Shown here piece by piece: positions 37,401 to 46,949 of a DNA stretch of 64,000 nt (positions are counted from its first letter, which is position 1; the number at the start of each line of letters is the position of its first letter). Source of the stretch: Mangifera indica (lineage: Eukaryota > Streptophyta > Magnoliopsida > Sapindales > Anacardiaceae). The stretch lies in the NCBI RefSeq assembly GCF_011075055.1, contig NC_058137.1, positions 17,841,463 to 17,905,462 on the forward strand, in the 5' to 3' direction. A program made the position numbers and the translations under genes. A model generated the notes under the pieces. The model ran no database searches and had not been told where the DNA came from. It was given only the letters and a program-made list of their open reading frames with translations.

Positions 37401-40400
37401 GCTAGGGTTGGGGTTAAGTTGATGGAAGCACTGGGCCTGGAGTTTGAGATTGGTAGGTATGGGCTAGGTGAATTTGAGATCAGGCCGAATTGTGAGGTGT
37501 ACGTGGGTTAGGTCATCTGTGCTTGGTTTCTGTGACTACTTGTTCCTGGACGAAGCACATATTTCTTATCAATGATTTGATTCTTTTTCTCCATTTGCCA
37601 TGCCTAAGTCATCATCTCTATCAACGTTCGAAGATGAAACATCTTCACTTCCGATTGAATTTCCTCTAGAAGGCCATTCATAAAGATAACTTTCATGGTG
37701 TCTTCTGTGAGATTGTCGATGGTTACAGAAAGAAAGTAATTTGAATTTGCTACGGTACTCTTGTATCGATCCTGTTTGTCGTAGAGCAAAAAGCTCTTCT
37801 TCTGTCGTGCGCTCGTTAAGAGGTGGAAAGCGTTCGAACACTTCTTGCTTAAACGCCTCCCAACCTGTAAACAGGTGATGCTTTTCATGCCATTGTAGCC
37901 AGTGTAAAGCATCCCCTTCCATACTAATTCCAGTCGCTGTCAACTTTTCTCGCTCTGATAATCCATTGATCTGGAAGTAGCATTCAACCTTGGATATCCA
38001 ATCTAGTGCTTCCTCACCGCTGAAAAGCGACAACTCTAACCGCTTGTATTGGAGATCCCTTCTGTTACCTCCCCTATCACTCTTTCTTCTCTTTCTAACT
38101 CATTAATTTCCCCTTCCCTAGTGTTCACTTCTTTAGTCTTTTCAGGAGATGGCACCGTTGATTCTCTTGGTAGAGAAGCGCTCGTCGAAGCTGGGTTGGT
38201 TCTCATCGGTGCCTTCCCTTTATCGTGACTTTCTCGTGAGATAGTTGCTTCCCTTATCTCCTTTAAGAATTCCTTGATGGTTTCCATATTGGATTCCATC
38301 TTTTCCATCCTGACATTACTGTCTCTCAACTTTGATCGAATGGCCTCCATCTCTTCCTTTACCAAGGTTAACTCCGACTCAATCCCTTTTACTTTGGACT
38401 CCATCCGAGTTATGCTCTGATACCAATATGATATAGACCTGAAGAGTGAGAAGTTTCCAATCCAGCAGAGTGGTGCTACCCAGGAAACAGTTCCAGTCGG
38501 CAACAATCTCAGAATAGCAGCACCACACACAATGTAATGGAGATAGTAATCAATGAAACAGTGAAATACAAATCACTCAATGTAACAGAACAACCAAATA
38601 TGTATTACTTTCATTCAATAGAATTTGATTACAAAAATGGAAGAGTACATGTGCATTACAATAAGATTTCATTACAAAAATGGAAGAGTTCCTGTGCATT
38701 ACAATATAGATTTCCAAAATTTACATTAAGCAGAGACTGTTCACCCAAAAGAACAACTTTCCACAATAACCTTACCAACTCAGCTGCCTATTCCACACAG
38801 CTATTCGAGAGGCTGTACTCTCCCTTCCTATCCACCTTTAACCAAAAACCTCCTTCATGCTTCCCTCCTCCAAGTCTATATCTACTCTCCCGCTTCTTTG
38901 CCTCTTGTCTGCCATTCATGGTCTATCACCTCATCATTTAAATTCCCAAAGATCAAATAATTCCTACTGCTCTGATTTGAAAGACTCTCACGACCTGTTG
39001 GGTTATCTTTTGCCTTTCTCACTTGGCTGCTACTTACCACTCTTCCTCTTTTGGCCTTCTTTTTGACATAAACCTTCACCCTAACAATGTGTAATTTTAA
39101 AAATTTCATATTTAGGTACCCCGCATGAGAAGGGAAGTGGAAAGTTATGAAAGGAGATTATGAAATGGGGGAGTGGATAGTTATGAAGGAATTTTATGGG
39201 AAAAAATAAGAGTGGGAAACATGGACAATTATGAAGGCAATTATGGGCAAGTGTAAGAAAGGGATTTCAAAATGAAGGAGGCAAGGTAAAAAGAGAGAGA
39301 AAACATAGTGGTAGAGAGAGTACTAACCTCTTGAAAGCTAGACAAATTAAGAAGAGATATGGCCTCGAAAGCTAGTCGAATTATGTTTGGTTTCCCTTTT
39401 TGGTCTTTGTAAACAATTCTGTTATTCAATATAAAAATCCTATTTTTTGTTTCATTCTATTTGTATTGTCTAGATTGATTGTTTGAGAGTTAAGAGGTTT
39501 CGAGATTCCTAAAAAGCTCCTAATTGAGGAGTTAAAGACCTCCCATTTGTCTATTGTTGGCTCTCCTACTACTTGACTGCGGGACTTTCGGACACTCTTG
39601 CATAAGGAGGTACATCACATGGTTACCAATTTTTCTAAGCTTCAACTCTCTCTTTTCGTTCTTTTACCAATCATTACATAACTTTTCTCTTCCTATATGG
39701 ATGATGATGTTATGTTAAACTGTTCTTTTCCTTCATCAATCTTCATGATCGTACATGGAGTTTATATCTCTGAAAGACTTATCTTTTGAAGTTCCACTAA
39801 TGTCATTGCTATGTTAATTGTGGTCAAAATGTTCCTTTGCAACTCTGGGAAGTCCAAGGTTGTTTTTTGTCCATTTTGTTGATTGGATATAATCCCTACT
39901 TGTGTTGTGTATTTACATCATGATTCCAAGCCTAAGTCAAGTTCCCTATGTTGAGCTTTTAAACTAACCAATGTATCCAATTCCCTTGCTTAGAAATCTA
40001 AGTTATCTTGATGTTGTGCCTCCATGGTAGAATTAACAATATTGAGCTCACATACCATGTTATGCACTACACTCTTAAGATCTTCCCGGAGTTGTTACAG
40101 TTAGTTTAGTCTGTCCTCGAGCTGATTTACCAAGTTATGCACTGTATCCTTAAGCTCCTCCATATGTTGGTACAACTAACTAGTATCTCCAGAGTGTCAT
40201 CATGATTAGTTCCACACTGACCTCCTTGCCTCTATGGTACTTACAATGTCATTGGAGCTGTCCTAGCCATTAAGTCGTCTTTCTCAAATTAGGAGCAACT
40301 TCATGTCCCTGCTGCTCTTACTGACAACATGCATTTTTGTCAATTCAATCCTGCAAATAACGTCCTCTATAGACCTTGGTCACTGTCAATTTCACAATTG

Positions 40401-43400
40401 TATCTTTGCCATTGTGTCTACCTGCAAATGTTCTCAATCCAGAATAGGATCTCCTTTGTGTTCCATTTGAGGATTTTCTTATTTATACTGTGCAACCTTA
40501 ACTAGTAAAGCTCTTCAACTTTTAGCCTTGCTTCACCTCAAAAAAGAGGTTTAGATAAGATACAGGAAGACTGGAGACAATGAATTGTGACATTTAATCA
40601 AAAATTGTATCATTAGCTTGAGAGCTTCAGTGTGTGTGCTCGATTATTTCTTTTATTTTATGCTCTCAATCATTAGATCCTTGTACTCTAATGGAGATTC
40701 TCCTATTTATAAATGCTTCCACCCTCTCAATTTATGGCTAATATTAACAACTTTCTCTACATGTACTTCTTTGCATCATATGATTATTATTCTACTTTTA
40801 GAGTGCTCTTAAACTCCTAAAATATTTAAAAAAGAAAAATTATCTTACTCTACAGTATGTTAAGACTATGTACGAAATTTTGGACTATAAGAATTCTTTA
40901 AGTGCTCTTGAGACTTGCTGAATGTTCTCCTATTCTTTTGAGACTTCTGCATACTTCCAGAATTTCCCAGAGAATTCCTGAAGTTCCTTTAGTTACTAGG
41001 TTGTTCTGGAATCTTCTATAGTTTTGCATGAAGTTCAGAATCTTTGAGGACTTTCTGCAACATTTCACAAGGATTTTAGCACATTCTTGAAACAAATAGC
41101 ATATCCGAAATACTTTGAATTCTTCTTGAAAACCCTCTGTTTTTTCAGGGAAATGCACTGAGACACTGGGCACATTGCAATGCATGCGTAAGCATAATCA
41201 CCTTCACTATTTGGTTATATCTTTTATTTTTGTAGTTTGTTAAATTGGAGAAAAGAAGAGAAACAAAAAAAGAGCAAAGAGGTGGAAGTGGAATGGATGG
41301 AGATGAGAAACCAAGTGAAGATGGGAATCGTTTCATAGGATGAAGGGGCAATATGCCATCAACACTTCTCTTAATCCAGCCTACCAAAAAACTTCAAAAA
41401 AGAAACCCATTTATATCCTATCCCACGGTATAGCCCTAATGTAAAAATTTCTCCAAACTCTCTGATCTTTTTTTTTTCGCTTTCTTCTATGGCAATGACT
41501 TAATCGATCTGTTTTTTGTATTAGATTTTGATTATTCTTAGTTATTTTACATTTGTAAAATCACTTATGTGACCCCTTTGTGCATTAAATTAGTGAAAAC
41601 TGCCCCAAGTTTTGCTGATGCTGCAATGGGAAGACTAGCACAGGGAACAAAGGTTCTGGCAGAAGGTGGTCATGAGAACATCTTTAGACAAACTTTTGAG
41701 ACCGTTCCTGAGGAGAAACTTCAAAATTCATATGCTTGTTACTTATCCACATCAGCTGGTCCAGTGATGGGAATCTTATATGGATCTACGGCCAAGCTTG
41801 CATTCGGCAGTGACAATCCGCTTTCTTATAAATCTGGTAGTCAAATAGAATGGAGCTATTATAAGGTATTTTGCTGTGCTTCTAAATACACTATTATTAT
41901 AATTGTTATTAATATAATTAGTATTCCTTTGAAAAGAGAATGTTAGTTTGGAGATCCTCTGTTTATCTCCAGTCCATTAGATTATGATTGGGTGATATGT
42001 GAGTAGTATTTATTTATAATCATAGACTGTTATTTGTGGATAAACATTTCTTGAGAGGGTACACTTGAGATTTTAATTTAATGTTACTGTGAGCCCCTGG
42101 CAGCCTAATTAAGGGTGATTTTCCATCTTTTTCATTGTAGAAGTACACAGTATGGATGTAAGTAGAGTTATATTTCTTCGTCCACTGTGGAACTTATGAA
42201 GTTGCTTGATTATTTGCGAATTCATTTTAATCAGTATAAGAGATCATGTACTCTGTTCTTTGTATAGTCTGTGTTGCTTCCCACCTTTTTCCTATCTGAT
42301 TTCAAAGGCTGCTATGTTATTGTGATAACATCTTTGTGATTACATGCTTCTGGTCTGTAAATGTGTATGACTAACCAAAGCAGATTCTGCTTTTTATCAT
42401 TTAAATGAAACGACTAGGTGGACTAGGCACTCTTGGTAACCTGAAAGTGATTCCTTTGGAGGGGTGTGTCTGTTTCCTCAGAGTCTTTTGGAAGGTCTCT
42501 TTTGGGTTGGTTGATATTTGTTTTACCATCATCAATTTTGGGCAGTAAATATTTATATATTTATTTTTTGTGAATATTTGTTGTGATTATGCTATATTAG
42601 CCTTTCCATCCTAGACCTAATTGAATTTTAGCGATAGATGAATCATTTGAGTGGCTAAAATCAGGTGGTAATCTTTTTACTTTAATTCTAATCAATAATA
42701 ATCCTGATCAACCTTAATTAATATTTCATTATCCTAATAATCAATAATATCCTTATTATTATTCTAATCCTAACATCATCCTAAAAATCAATAGTATCTT
42801 AATTAATTATTATCCTAATCCTAACATAATCTTTTCACTTTAATTTGAGCAATGGAGGAATCGTTGCTTTTGGCTTGATATCAGATGGTAATATTTCATT
42901 TTTTTTTTTTCCCTGGATTTGTTTAGTAAGAATATGTGTGGTGTTTATGAGATCAGTTTCCCTTTCAGTTGGCGTGGATTCAATCCAAGGTGTAAGATAG
43001 GGACTCACTGTTGTCTGATCTCTGGAATGGATCTTTTTCATTTATTCTGAAAGTCCTGCATGATTCTTTTGTTAGAGGCTATTGTAATTTACACATACTT
43101 TGCAAGTTTGTCAAAACTCTTACCCCGAGAAGGAAAAAAAAAAAAAGAAACGGAAAGATTTTGAACAACAAAAAGAGAGACAATAATTTTGTAATAACAT
43201 TAGTTTTAGTCTGGTATGCTCTACGTCAAGTTCAATTTTCGCTTTTTTCCCAATTAGAAAATTCCCTTGCCCCTTCACCTCAGTAAAGAACAACATTTGT
43301 ACTTAAATCTTCTGTAACTTAAATCAATTTATGTTTTATGCATTCAGCATTGGCCTATAGCAGATTTCTGTTCCTTATTTTGTCAGTGAGAAGAGAGGGA

Positions 43401-43846
43401 ACAGTGGGGAAATAATGGAGGGGAAACAGATTTTTCATATTTGCCCCAGCTATTTTGAACTCTGAAGTTATTAGCACATGGTTATTCATTAGTTTATTTT
43501 TGTTAATATCTTTTAGCCAAAGCTTATTACAGATTTATATCACATTTTTTTTTTTTTAAAACTTGTTTATTGATATGGACTGTTGTCATTTGTTCTTTCT
43601 TTTATCATTCATGACTTTCTGTTATAACCATTGACACCTTTTACATACTTAAAATAGGTAGTTATTCCATTACACCAGCTTAAAGCAGTCAATCCTTCAG
43701 CAAGCAGAAACAATCCTGCTGAGAAATATATACAGGTTATTTCTGTTGATGATCATGAGTTCTGGTTCATGGGCTTTTTAAATTACAATGGTGCTGTGGA
43801 GTTCCTGCAGGGAATCTTGCAGACCCGTAACATGGAGACTGTTTGA
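25037..43846 (+). CDS. GEM-like GRAM-domain protein (ABA-responsive type), four exons
   Basis: Joining 25037-25457, 25536-25637, 41594-41865 and 43658-43846 gives an open frame of 984 nt (327 residues plus stop) with canonical GT-AG introns and matching phases. Order of regions: a low-complexity, Pro/Asn/Gln-rich N-terminus (1-85) with the family motif [14 protein letters not shown] near residues 91-104; NPYVTHSP near 125-132; a basic helix [22 protein letters not shown] (about 146-167); then a GRAM domain (about 203-281, [10 protein letters not shown] through [11 protein letters not shown]) and a conserved C-terminal [20 protein letters not shown] block. The family includes Arabidopsis GEM (GLABRA2 expression modulator) and ABA-responsive FIP-like proteins; GRAM domains bind lipids or proteins at membranes. 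Function here is inferred from family only. Oddities are the 15,956-bp second intron packed with retrotransposons, and Gly at two GRAM positions ([14 protein letters not shown]) where relatives usually have Val and Cys. Confidence 0.92.
25536..25637 (+). CDS. GEM-like exon 2 (basic helix [21 protein letters not shown])
   Basis: This 102-bp exon starts after TTTGTTTCAG and ends at CACT|GTGAGT. It joins in phase to exon 1 through a split Asp codon and encodes [20 protein letters not shown] and on to NTWQH. The last base is the first base of Leu175, completed by TG at the start of exon 3 about 16 kb away. That join gives the family-typical [18 protein letters not shown] junction. Confidence 0.9.
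26940..27345 (+). repeat. Dispersed ~400-bp LTR-like repeat, copy A
   Basis: This copy matches 39092-39492 in the same orientation along most of its length. Shared parts include GAGAAGGGAAGTGGA, GAGAAAACATAGTGGTAG, CTCTCGAAAGCTAGA, TTGTAAACA and TATTCAGTATAAAAATC, then the GATTGGTTGTTTGAAAGTTAAGAG end, after which the two diverge. A CAATATAAAAATC-type polyadenylation-like core favours an LTR or LTR fragment. It encodes nothing. Confidence 0.7.
27833..28370 (-). pseudogene. Copia gag zinc-knuckle/protease segment, inverted within its element
   Basis: Read on the - strand, 28250-28130 gives a CNYCHK...[10 protein letters not shown] zinc-knuckle-like segment (last Cys replaced by Ser) with a stop after CHK. 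Then come a [20 protein letters not shown] linker and [12 protein letters not shown], the copia protease site in which the usual DSGASDH is changed to NSSVSDH. Both the zinc knuckle and the protease active site are therefore damaged. The neighbouring RT reads on the opposite strand. Confidence 0.7.
28371..29797 (+). pseudogene. Copia reverse transcriptase/RNase H remnant
   Basis: From about 28378 the + strand encodes [13 protein letters not shown] and [16 protein letters not shown]. The frame then jumps straight to [13 protein letters not shown], so about 15-20 residues of the family's RT are deleted. Later pieces are [49 protein letters not shown] and, in RNase [21 protein letters not shown] with a final [10 protein letters not shown]. 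The YVDD catalytic box is intact, but several nonsense codons (near 28579, 28815 and 28874) break the frame. Confidence 0.8.
29990..31300 (-). repeat. Reversed copia-type LTR (solo or truncated)
   Basis: In reverse complement this matches the LTRs at 5037-6800 and 8865-10448 in scattered order-preserving blocks, for example GGTAGAACCGTGACAAAGGG near 31190-31170 and GTTTGGTGTAACACATGGAT near 30990-30970. There is no coding sequence of that family beside it, so it may be a solo LTR. Its right end meets the primer site of an unrelated + strand gypsy remnant at 31322. Confidence 0.55.
31322..33026 (+). pseudogene. Old Ty3/gypsy gag remnant (+ strand) inside intron 2
   Basis: TGGTATCAAAGCA at 31322-31334 is a tRNA-Met-type primer site. 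The + strand then reads a gag-like protein in several frames: [14 protein letters not shown] near 31361, a capsid stretch around 31760-32150 including [20 protein letters not shown], and a CCHC-like knuckle near 32838-32890 ([15 protein letters not shown]). Stops and shifts are common and a MITE (32510-32808) splits it. The start resembles the gag start of the - strand gypsy nested next to it, so the two belong to related lineages. No pol is left; it ends where the younger element inserted. Confidence 0.7.
32510..32808. mobile_element. hAT-like MITE, 299 bp, inside the gypsy gag remnant
   Basis: The ends are TAGGGCTGGACTCGA at 32510 and, inverted, TAGGACTGGATTCGA at 32808. Flanking octamers are GTCAGAAC (32502-32509) and ATCAGAAC (32809-32816), an 8-bp duplication with one mismatch, as expected for hAT elements. 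The termini are rich in GAGCTCGAGCTCGG-type words while the centre is AT-rich with ACGACGTCGTTTT. No coding capacity. It inserted into the gag remnant before or after that gene decayed. Confidence 0.85.
33032..33674 (-). repeat. Gypsy 3' LTR (left copy on + strand)
   Basis: It begins TGATACAGACC and ends CCCTAACA. It matches 38429-39086 along its length, with a ~15-bp gap relative to the right copy near 33615. The + strand frames at 33140-33448 and 33460-33654 lie inside it and have equivalents in the other LTR, so they are repeat-borne and not genes. Confidence 0.93.
33675..33690 (-). other. Polypurine tract of the gypsy element
   Basis: Read on the - strand this is GATGGGAGGGGCAA directly before the 3' LTR (TGTTAG...). 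That is the expected second-strand primer position, and it supports the element's orientation. Confidence 0.8.
33691..34239 (-). pseudogene. Gypsy integrase C-terminal region and chromodomain remnant
   Basis: 34239-33890 on the - strand reads [40 protein letters not shown] and [20 protein letters not shown] followed by [14 protein letters not shown], the GPY/F-type integrase C-terminal module. A shifted frame follows (about 33875-33690) with a chromodomain-like ETVLNYRY...[19 protein letters not shown], interrupted by two stops. In intact chromoviruses this domain guides integration to particular chromatin marks. Confidence 0.8.
34240..35127 (-). pseudogene. Gypsy integrase remnant (zinc-binding and core)
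   Basis: 35127-34792 holds the start of integrase with GGHAGFLKL, and 34846-34616 holds [20 protein letters not shown], the CxxC of the H2C2 zinc site, followed by [12 protein letters not shown], in which the first catalytic Asp (SIDFIEGLP) is kept. Reading shifts frame around 34860-34790 and again near 34616, and stops appear near 34450-34260. The core's later catalytic residues lie in a broken frame. Confidence 0.8.
35130..36387 (-). pseudogene. Gypsy reverse transcriptase/RNase H remnant
   Basis: 36387-36013 encodes the RT N-terminal half ([37 protein letters not shown]), where YHQIR is normally preceded by SG. A single-base frame change follows near 36040. The palm motif near 35905 reads FFDNILVYN instead of the usual F-DDILVYS, so one catalytic Asp is replaced by Asn. 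35897-35421 continues with [19 protein letters not shown] and [20 protein letters not shown] into RNase H ([20 protein letters not shown], catalytic Asp kept). A stop and further frame changes follow. Confidence 0.85.
36700..37110 (-). pseudogene. Gypsy aspartic protease region with altered active site
   Basis: The frame on 37099-36701 contains [20 protein letters not shown], the retropepsin active-site region. The family's DSG is DSR here, which should abolish activity. Downstream are ILGVE and other conserved protease-fold pieces. It lies between gag and RT as expected. Confidence 0.85.
37111..38405 (-). pseudogene. Gypsy gag remnant
   Basis: The sequence starts [20 protein letters not shown] near 38404, an N-terminal coiled-coil-like region (Glu/Lys/Met-rich). 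It changes frame near 38036 and continues on 38033-37569 with the capsid domain ([52 protein letters not shown]). A zinc-knuckle-like segment lies near 37190-37120. The capsid region is well preserved up to about 37730, where the frame shifts. Confidence 0.85.
38414..38425 (-). other. Primer binding site, tRNA-Met type, of the gypsy element
   Basis: On the - strand this reads TGGTATCAGAGC, complementary to the plant initiator tRNA-Met 3' end. It is separated from the 5' LTR by 3 bases. Position and sequence are as expected for plant gypsy elements. Confidence 0.9.
38429..39086 (-). repeat. Gypsy 5' LTR (right copy on + strand)
   Basis: It begins TGATATAGACC and ends CCCTAACA on the + strand, matching 33032-33674. 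The PBS lies immediately inside it and ATGTG immediately outside. The + strand frame at 38537-38941 is an LTR-borne chance ORF. Confidence 0.93.
39092..39492 (+). repeat. Dispersed ~400-bp LTR-like repeat, copy B
   Basis: This lies directly to the right of the gypsy element's target duplication and matches copy A (26940-27345) in the same orientation. If both are LTRs of one outer element, that element would enclose the whole nested pile. No primer site was recognised beside copy A, so this stays a proposal. Confidence 0.65.
39700..40420 (-). pseudogene. Possible gypsy gag N-terminal coiled-coil remnant
   Basis: The - strand frames around 40190-39950 read like the coiled-coil start of a gypsy gag, with [18 protein letters not shown] and a second similar copy [11 protein letters not shown], broken by stops. 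The two copies correspond to a duplicated DNA block (TTATGCACT..., about 40060 and 40135). Beyond this no family feature was seen, so the call is tentative. Confidence 0.4.
41594..41865 (+). CDS. GEM-like exon 3 (start of GRAM domain)
   Basis: The exon follows AAATTAG and begins TG, completing Leu175. It reads [20 protein letters not shown], then [20 protein letters not shown] and [20 protein letters not shown], ending WSYYK|GTATTT at 41865 in phase 0. The GRAM domain starts here at about residue 203. The sequence is open throughout with no sign of decay. Confidence 0.92.
41866..43657 (+). other. Intron 3 of the GEM-like gene (1,792 bp)
   Basis: The donor is GTATTT at 41866 and the acceptor is ACTTAAAATAG ending at 43657. 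The intron contains an AT-rich patch of reiterated CCTAATAATC/ATCCTAAT words (about 42680-42835) and poly-T and poly-A runs. No transposon was recognised, in contrast to intron 2. Confidence 0.85.
43658..43846 (+). CDS. GEM-like exon 4 (end of GRAM domain, stop codon)
   Basis: It begins [20 protein letters not shown] in phase 0 and continues [20 protein letters not shown] and [21 protein letters not shown], ending with TGA at 43844-43846. The [10 protein letters not shown] and [11 protein letters not shown] blocks are the most conserved C-terminal motifs of the family. Confidence 0.92.
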   Translation, partial: VVIPLHQLKAVNPSASRNNPAEKYIQVISVDDHEFWFMGFLNYNGAVEFLQGILQTRNMETV

Positions 43847-44075
43847 CACTTGAGACGGCTCAAGTTTTTACTCTAATGTAAGATGTTATTTATTTATGCA
43901 ACCACCAAGTAGTGCAGCTTGTCTCTGGAAATGGCACTAGGTATTGTCGAGATAATGTCTGGAATATTTTTCAGTTATATTAGTCAATATGGTTGTAATT
44001 TATGCGTTCAACTTTTGTCAGGGAGCTTTATATTGTATTGAATCATATACATATTTAGTGAAATTTTCATTTGTT
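43847..44075 (+). terminator. Probable 3' UTR and polyadenylation region of the GEM-like gene
   Basis: This AT-rich, U-rich stretch follows the stop codon with several plant-like near-upstream elements, such as TTGTAATTTATG near 43990 and TATTGTATTGAATCATATA near 44035. The exact cleavage site is not visible. Confidence 0.4.
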
Positions 44076-46949
44076 TCTCCATTGGGTAAACACAATTTTT
44101 TTGTCATTTTCTATGGTTGGTAATTTAGTATCTACATAACGACTAACATATACGGAATTACAAACATTATAAGCATATTAGTTTTTATCTTAATGTGATT
44201 TTAGGTTGAATTGGTTGGAATTGTTAGTGAACATCAAAGATTGTTCCTGCCTGTCGATGTGATAGAAAACTGGACTGAATTGTGGCACAGCACTTATCAT
44301 CAAACCTGTCATGCTAGAGCTTTCTGTTATTCATGAGTGTTGAATGTGGCACATTCAATGAATGATAGCTGCAATTGTTATCAATATTTAGTTTGTAAAA
44401 CTGAAAAAGAATAAATTTGATTTACATTTAAATAAGCCCTACAAATGCTTCTGAGATTCGAGTCTTTTATTTGTACTGTCAAAACACTCCGCTAATAAAA
44501 TAATAATAAAACTTATTCAGTATGCTCTCTTTCTTGCCCTATAATGATTGAAGTTGTAGCAAAAGTCTTGTGTAATCTCATTATAATATGATAATACCAA
44601 CACTAAAATTATTTCAAAAAAAAAAAAAAAAAACCGCTCATGCCACTCGCTTTCTTCGTTTATAATGATTAAAGTTGTCCCAAAGTCTTGTGTAGTTTTG
44701 ATTAATTAGTATAATCAAAGAGCTAGTTTATTCAAGTTTCTAAGAACATCTAGTATCCTAGTACTCTAGAAACACTTTTCTTGTTATAGCATTATGGCTT
44801 AATTGGGTTTAGAATGGCCAGGAAAATGACTCTCCCTTCAATTCCTCTTTCATTTTTTCTTCTTTGTCGGTCACTAATATTCTCAAATCTAATAATTTGT
44901 ATCCTATGCAAGTGATATTATAATATAATAATAGAGATGACTCTTCCAATAAAATATAGCAAAGATTACATGTTACATAAATAAGGGGATTGTAATATTA
45001 CCATTAACTCATTTTGTAGTGTACATTCCCACAGATGGTTTGAAATCTAAATATGCATTGCCCTTCTAATCATTTGGTAATTGAAAATAAGTTGTGGTAG
45101 CACTGAACTTAAAGCGTTGACAATATTTTTTTACTAGTGATATCTTATCAGCTACAAACCCTTTCACGTTTAATCCCTTTCAAATGTAGCTTGTCTTTGA
45201 TGCCAAAGGTGATGATGATTGTGTTTAGGTTTAATCTTTTGTGTACCGTTAGTAAATAATATATGATGGAAAATTTTGATGTGTTTTTGTTTCATGTTGA
45301 TACGAAAAGATATTCAACGCGTGAGGTCCATTTATTTCTGACTTTACCCAAAGTTGTGGAAGTTTGTAGGCCGGTGCACATAGCCCATTATGATAAATCA
45401 ACTAAAAGTAAAAAGTCCTTGGAAATTGGGGCCATATTTGCCCCACGGGCCATGGCCTACCCATAAAGTTCCAACGTCTAGGCCCAGTTGAAGCTCTCAC
45501 TTTCAACCCATTGACTCTCCACACACAAGTGGACCATCCAATTTAAGCTTTCGGCAAGTTATTGTTTCACAAACAATAAATAGAATTAAATGAACAAAAG
45601 AACCTTCAGCACATAAAATCACATCAAACCTGTCGGGTAAAAAAATAAAAAAATGTATACAGAGCCTTACAAAACCTTGCAAAAGATTGATTGGGTAAGA
45701 AGTGGGTCTGAATGCTCATAAATTAGTGTTTTACTTTTGAATTAGAATGAGAAATACATAAGCAATGACATGACTAAGTTTTGACAAAGCCCCTAACCCA
45801 ATAACAGTGAAATTATGATGATTATAAAGCTATGAAATTAAAGACTAAATTGTGACCCACACACAAATTGAAGTTGCACGCGCAAACGTCGTTTCATTAG
45901 ATTACGTAAAAAGGGTTATGTTAGCGAAATCAAAGCTATAAAGCTAAAACCTTTCTCTTTCTCTCTGTGCATGTTCCCAGTTGGAAATAATGAAAACCAG
46001 CTAGCTCAAAACTCACTTTTGAACAGCAAAGTAATCAGAATAATATTATGTGCATTTCCACCTATTGCCACCTTCTTATGCCTTTACATTTATAGCTATT
46101 CTCTCTTTTCTCTATTTTTCTATTTCTATTTCTATTTCTAACTTATTTTCTTTAAGTCCACAACCCATCTCATTCAAATTTCGTGAGAGACACAAAGAAC
46201 ATATAACCATTTCTAAGACGATATTACTCCAGAGCTTTTTGAAGAAATTGCTTCATTCTTTATGGAATTCATGAAATAGAAAACAAAAGCTGTTAAAAAT
46301 ATTTCATGTGTTTGAAAAGGACATATATGCAGAAAATATTTTTAAAAAATTGAATTATCTTTTATCATCTAGAATAAAAATATCCTCTGATTTGGTTGAT
46401 AAATAAATTAAGCGTAGAACTTTTTCAGTGCTTTAATTAGTATCGAATTCCTTTGACAGTTGAAATGTTCTCATTACATTCTCTCACAACAGTTTTGCAT
46501 AATTGAAAACATTTGTATTAACAGTAACACACAATGATAAAACTATTCAGTCAATTATCTAAAAGTATGCCATTTTACTATTGTACTCCAACTCTTAGCC
46601 TTTAGTCCTGTCGTTTATAATAATATTTGTGGGACTTAACTCTATAATCTTAGCCTCTCATTGCACCAATCCAATGCGCTCAGACTTAATTATGTTTGTC
46701 GCCATCATGCATGTGTCTTATTTTCATTTAAGTCACCCTGCTTAATTTTGTATCCTTAAGTGCTCTCATTTTTTCACCTTTCTTTCAAGTATTAAATTTC
46801 ACTAATCTTAAGTCCTATGAGATTTTTCAATTGGGGTTCTAAAATACATAAAAGATCCTTCTCTTACATCATAGTGGTCATGATTTAAATGTACACTAAT
46901 TATTTAATCACTCAAAGACATAAAGCAAAACTAGATGATATAAAGAAGG
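44076..46949. other. Intergenic DNA, no gene seen
   Basis: AT-rich sequence with poly-A runs (for example near 44615) and no frame that resembles a known protein. The 67-codon frame at 45263-45466 and the 74-codon frame at 46050-46274 show no domain and no splice partners I could recognise. Confidence 0.5.

Larger units (their letters stand above)
33032..39086 (-). mobile_element. Structurally complete Ty3/gypsy chromovirus-type retrotransposon, 6.06 kb
   Basis: Two LTRs (33032-33674 and 38429-39086) with TG...CA ends are bounded by perfect ATGTG duplications (33027-33031 and 39087-39091). On the - strand the order is PBS, gag, protease, RT, RNase H, integrase, chromodomain, PPT, which is Ty3/gypsy order. 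Frameshifts, stops and altered catalytic residues in protease (DSR for DSG) and RT (DN for DD) mean it cannot move on its own. It inserted into the older + strand gypsy remnant, so it is younger than that copy. By hand count the LTRs differ at about 34 positions over ~640 bp, mostly transitions, plus one ~15-bp indel. Confidence 0.93.
25638..41593 (+). other. Giant intron 2 of the GEM-like gene (15,956 bp)
   Basis: The donor is GTGAGT at 25638 and the acceptor is GCATTAAATTAG ending at 41593. Unique-looking sequence remains at both ends (about 25638-26930 and about 40450-41593). The middle is nested transposons in both orientations. Because both flanking exons are intact and phase-matched, the insertions most likely accumulated in a spliced intron rather than destroying the gene. 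Whether the full intron is still removed efficiently cannot be seen from sequence. Confidence 0.85.

Noticed and set aside
43011..43286. 91-codon frame within intron 3
   Set aside because: Lies between phase-matched exons 3 and 4, shows no domain and contains a poly-Lys run from a poly-A tract.
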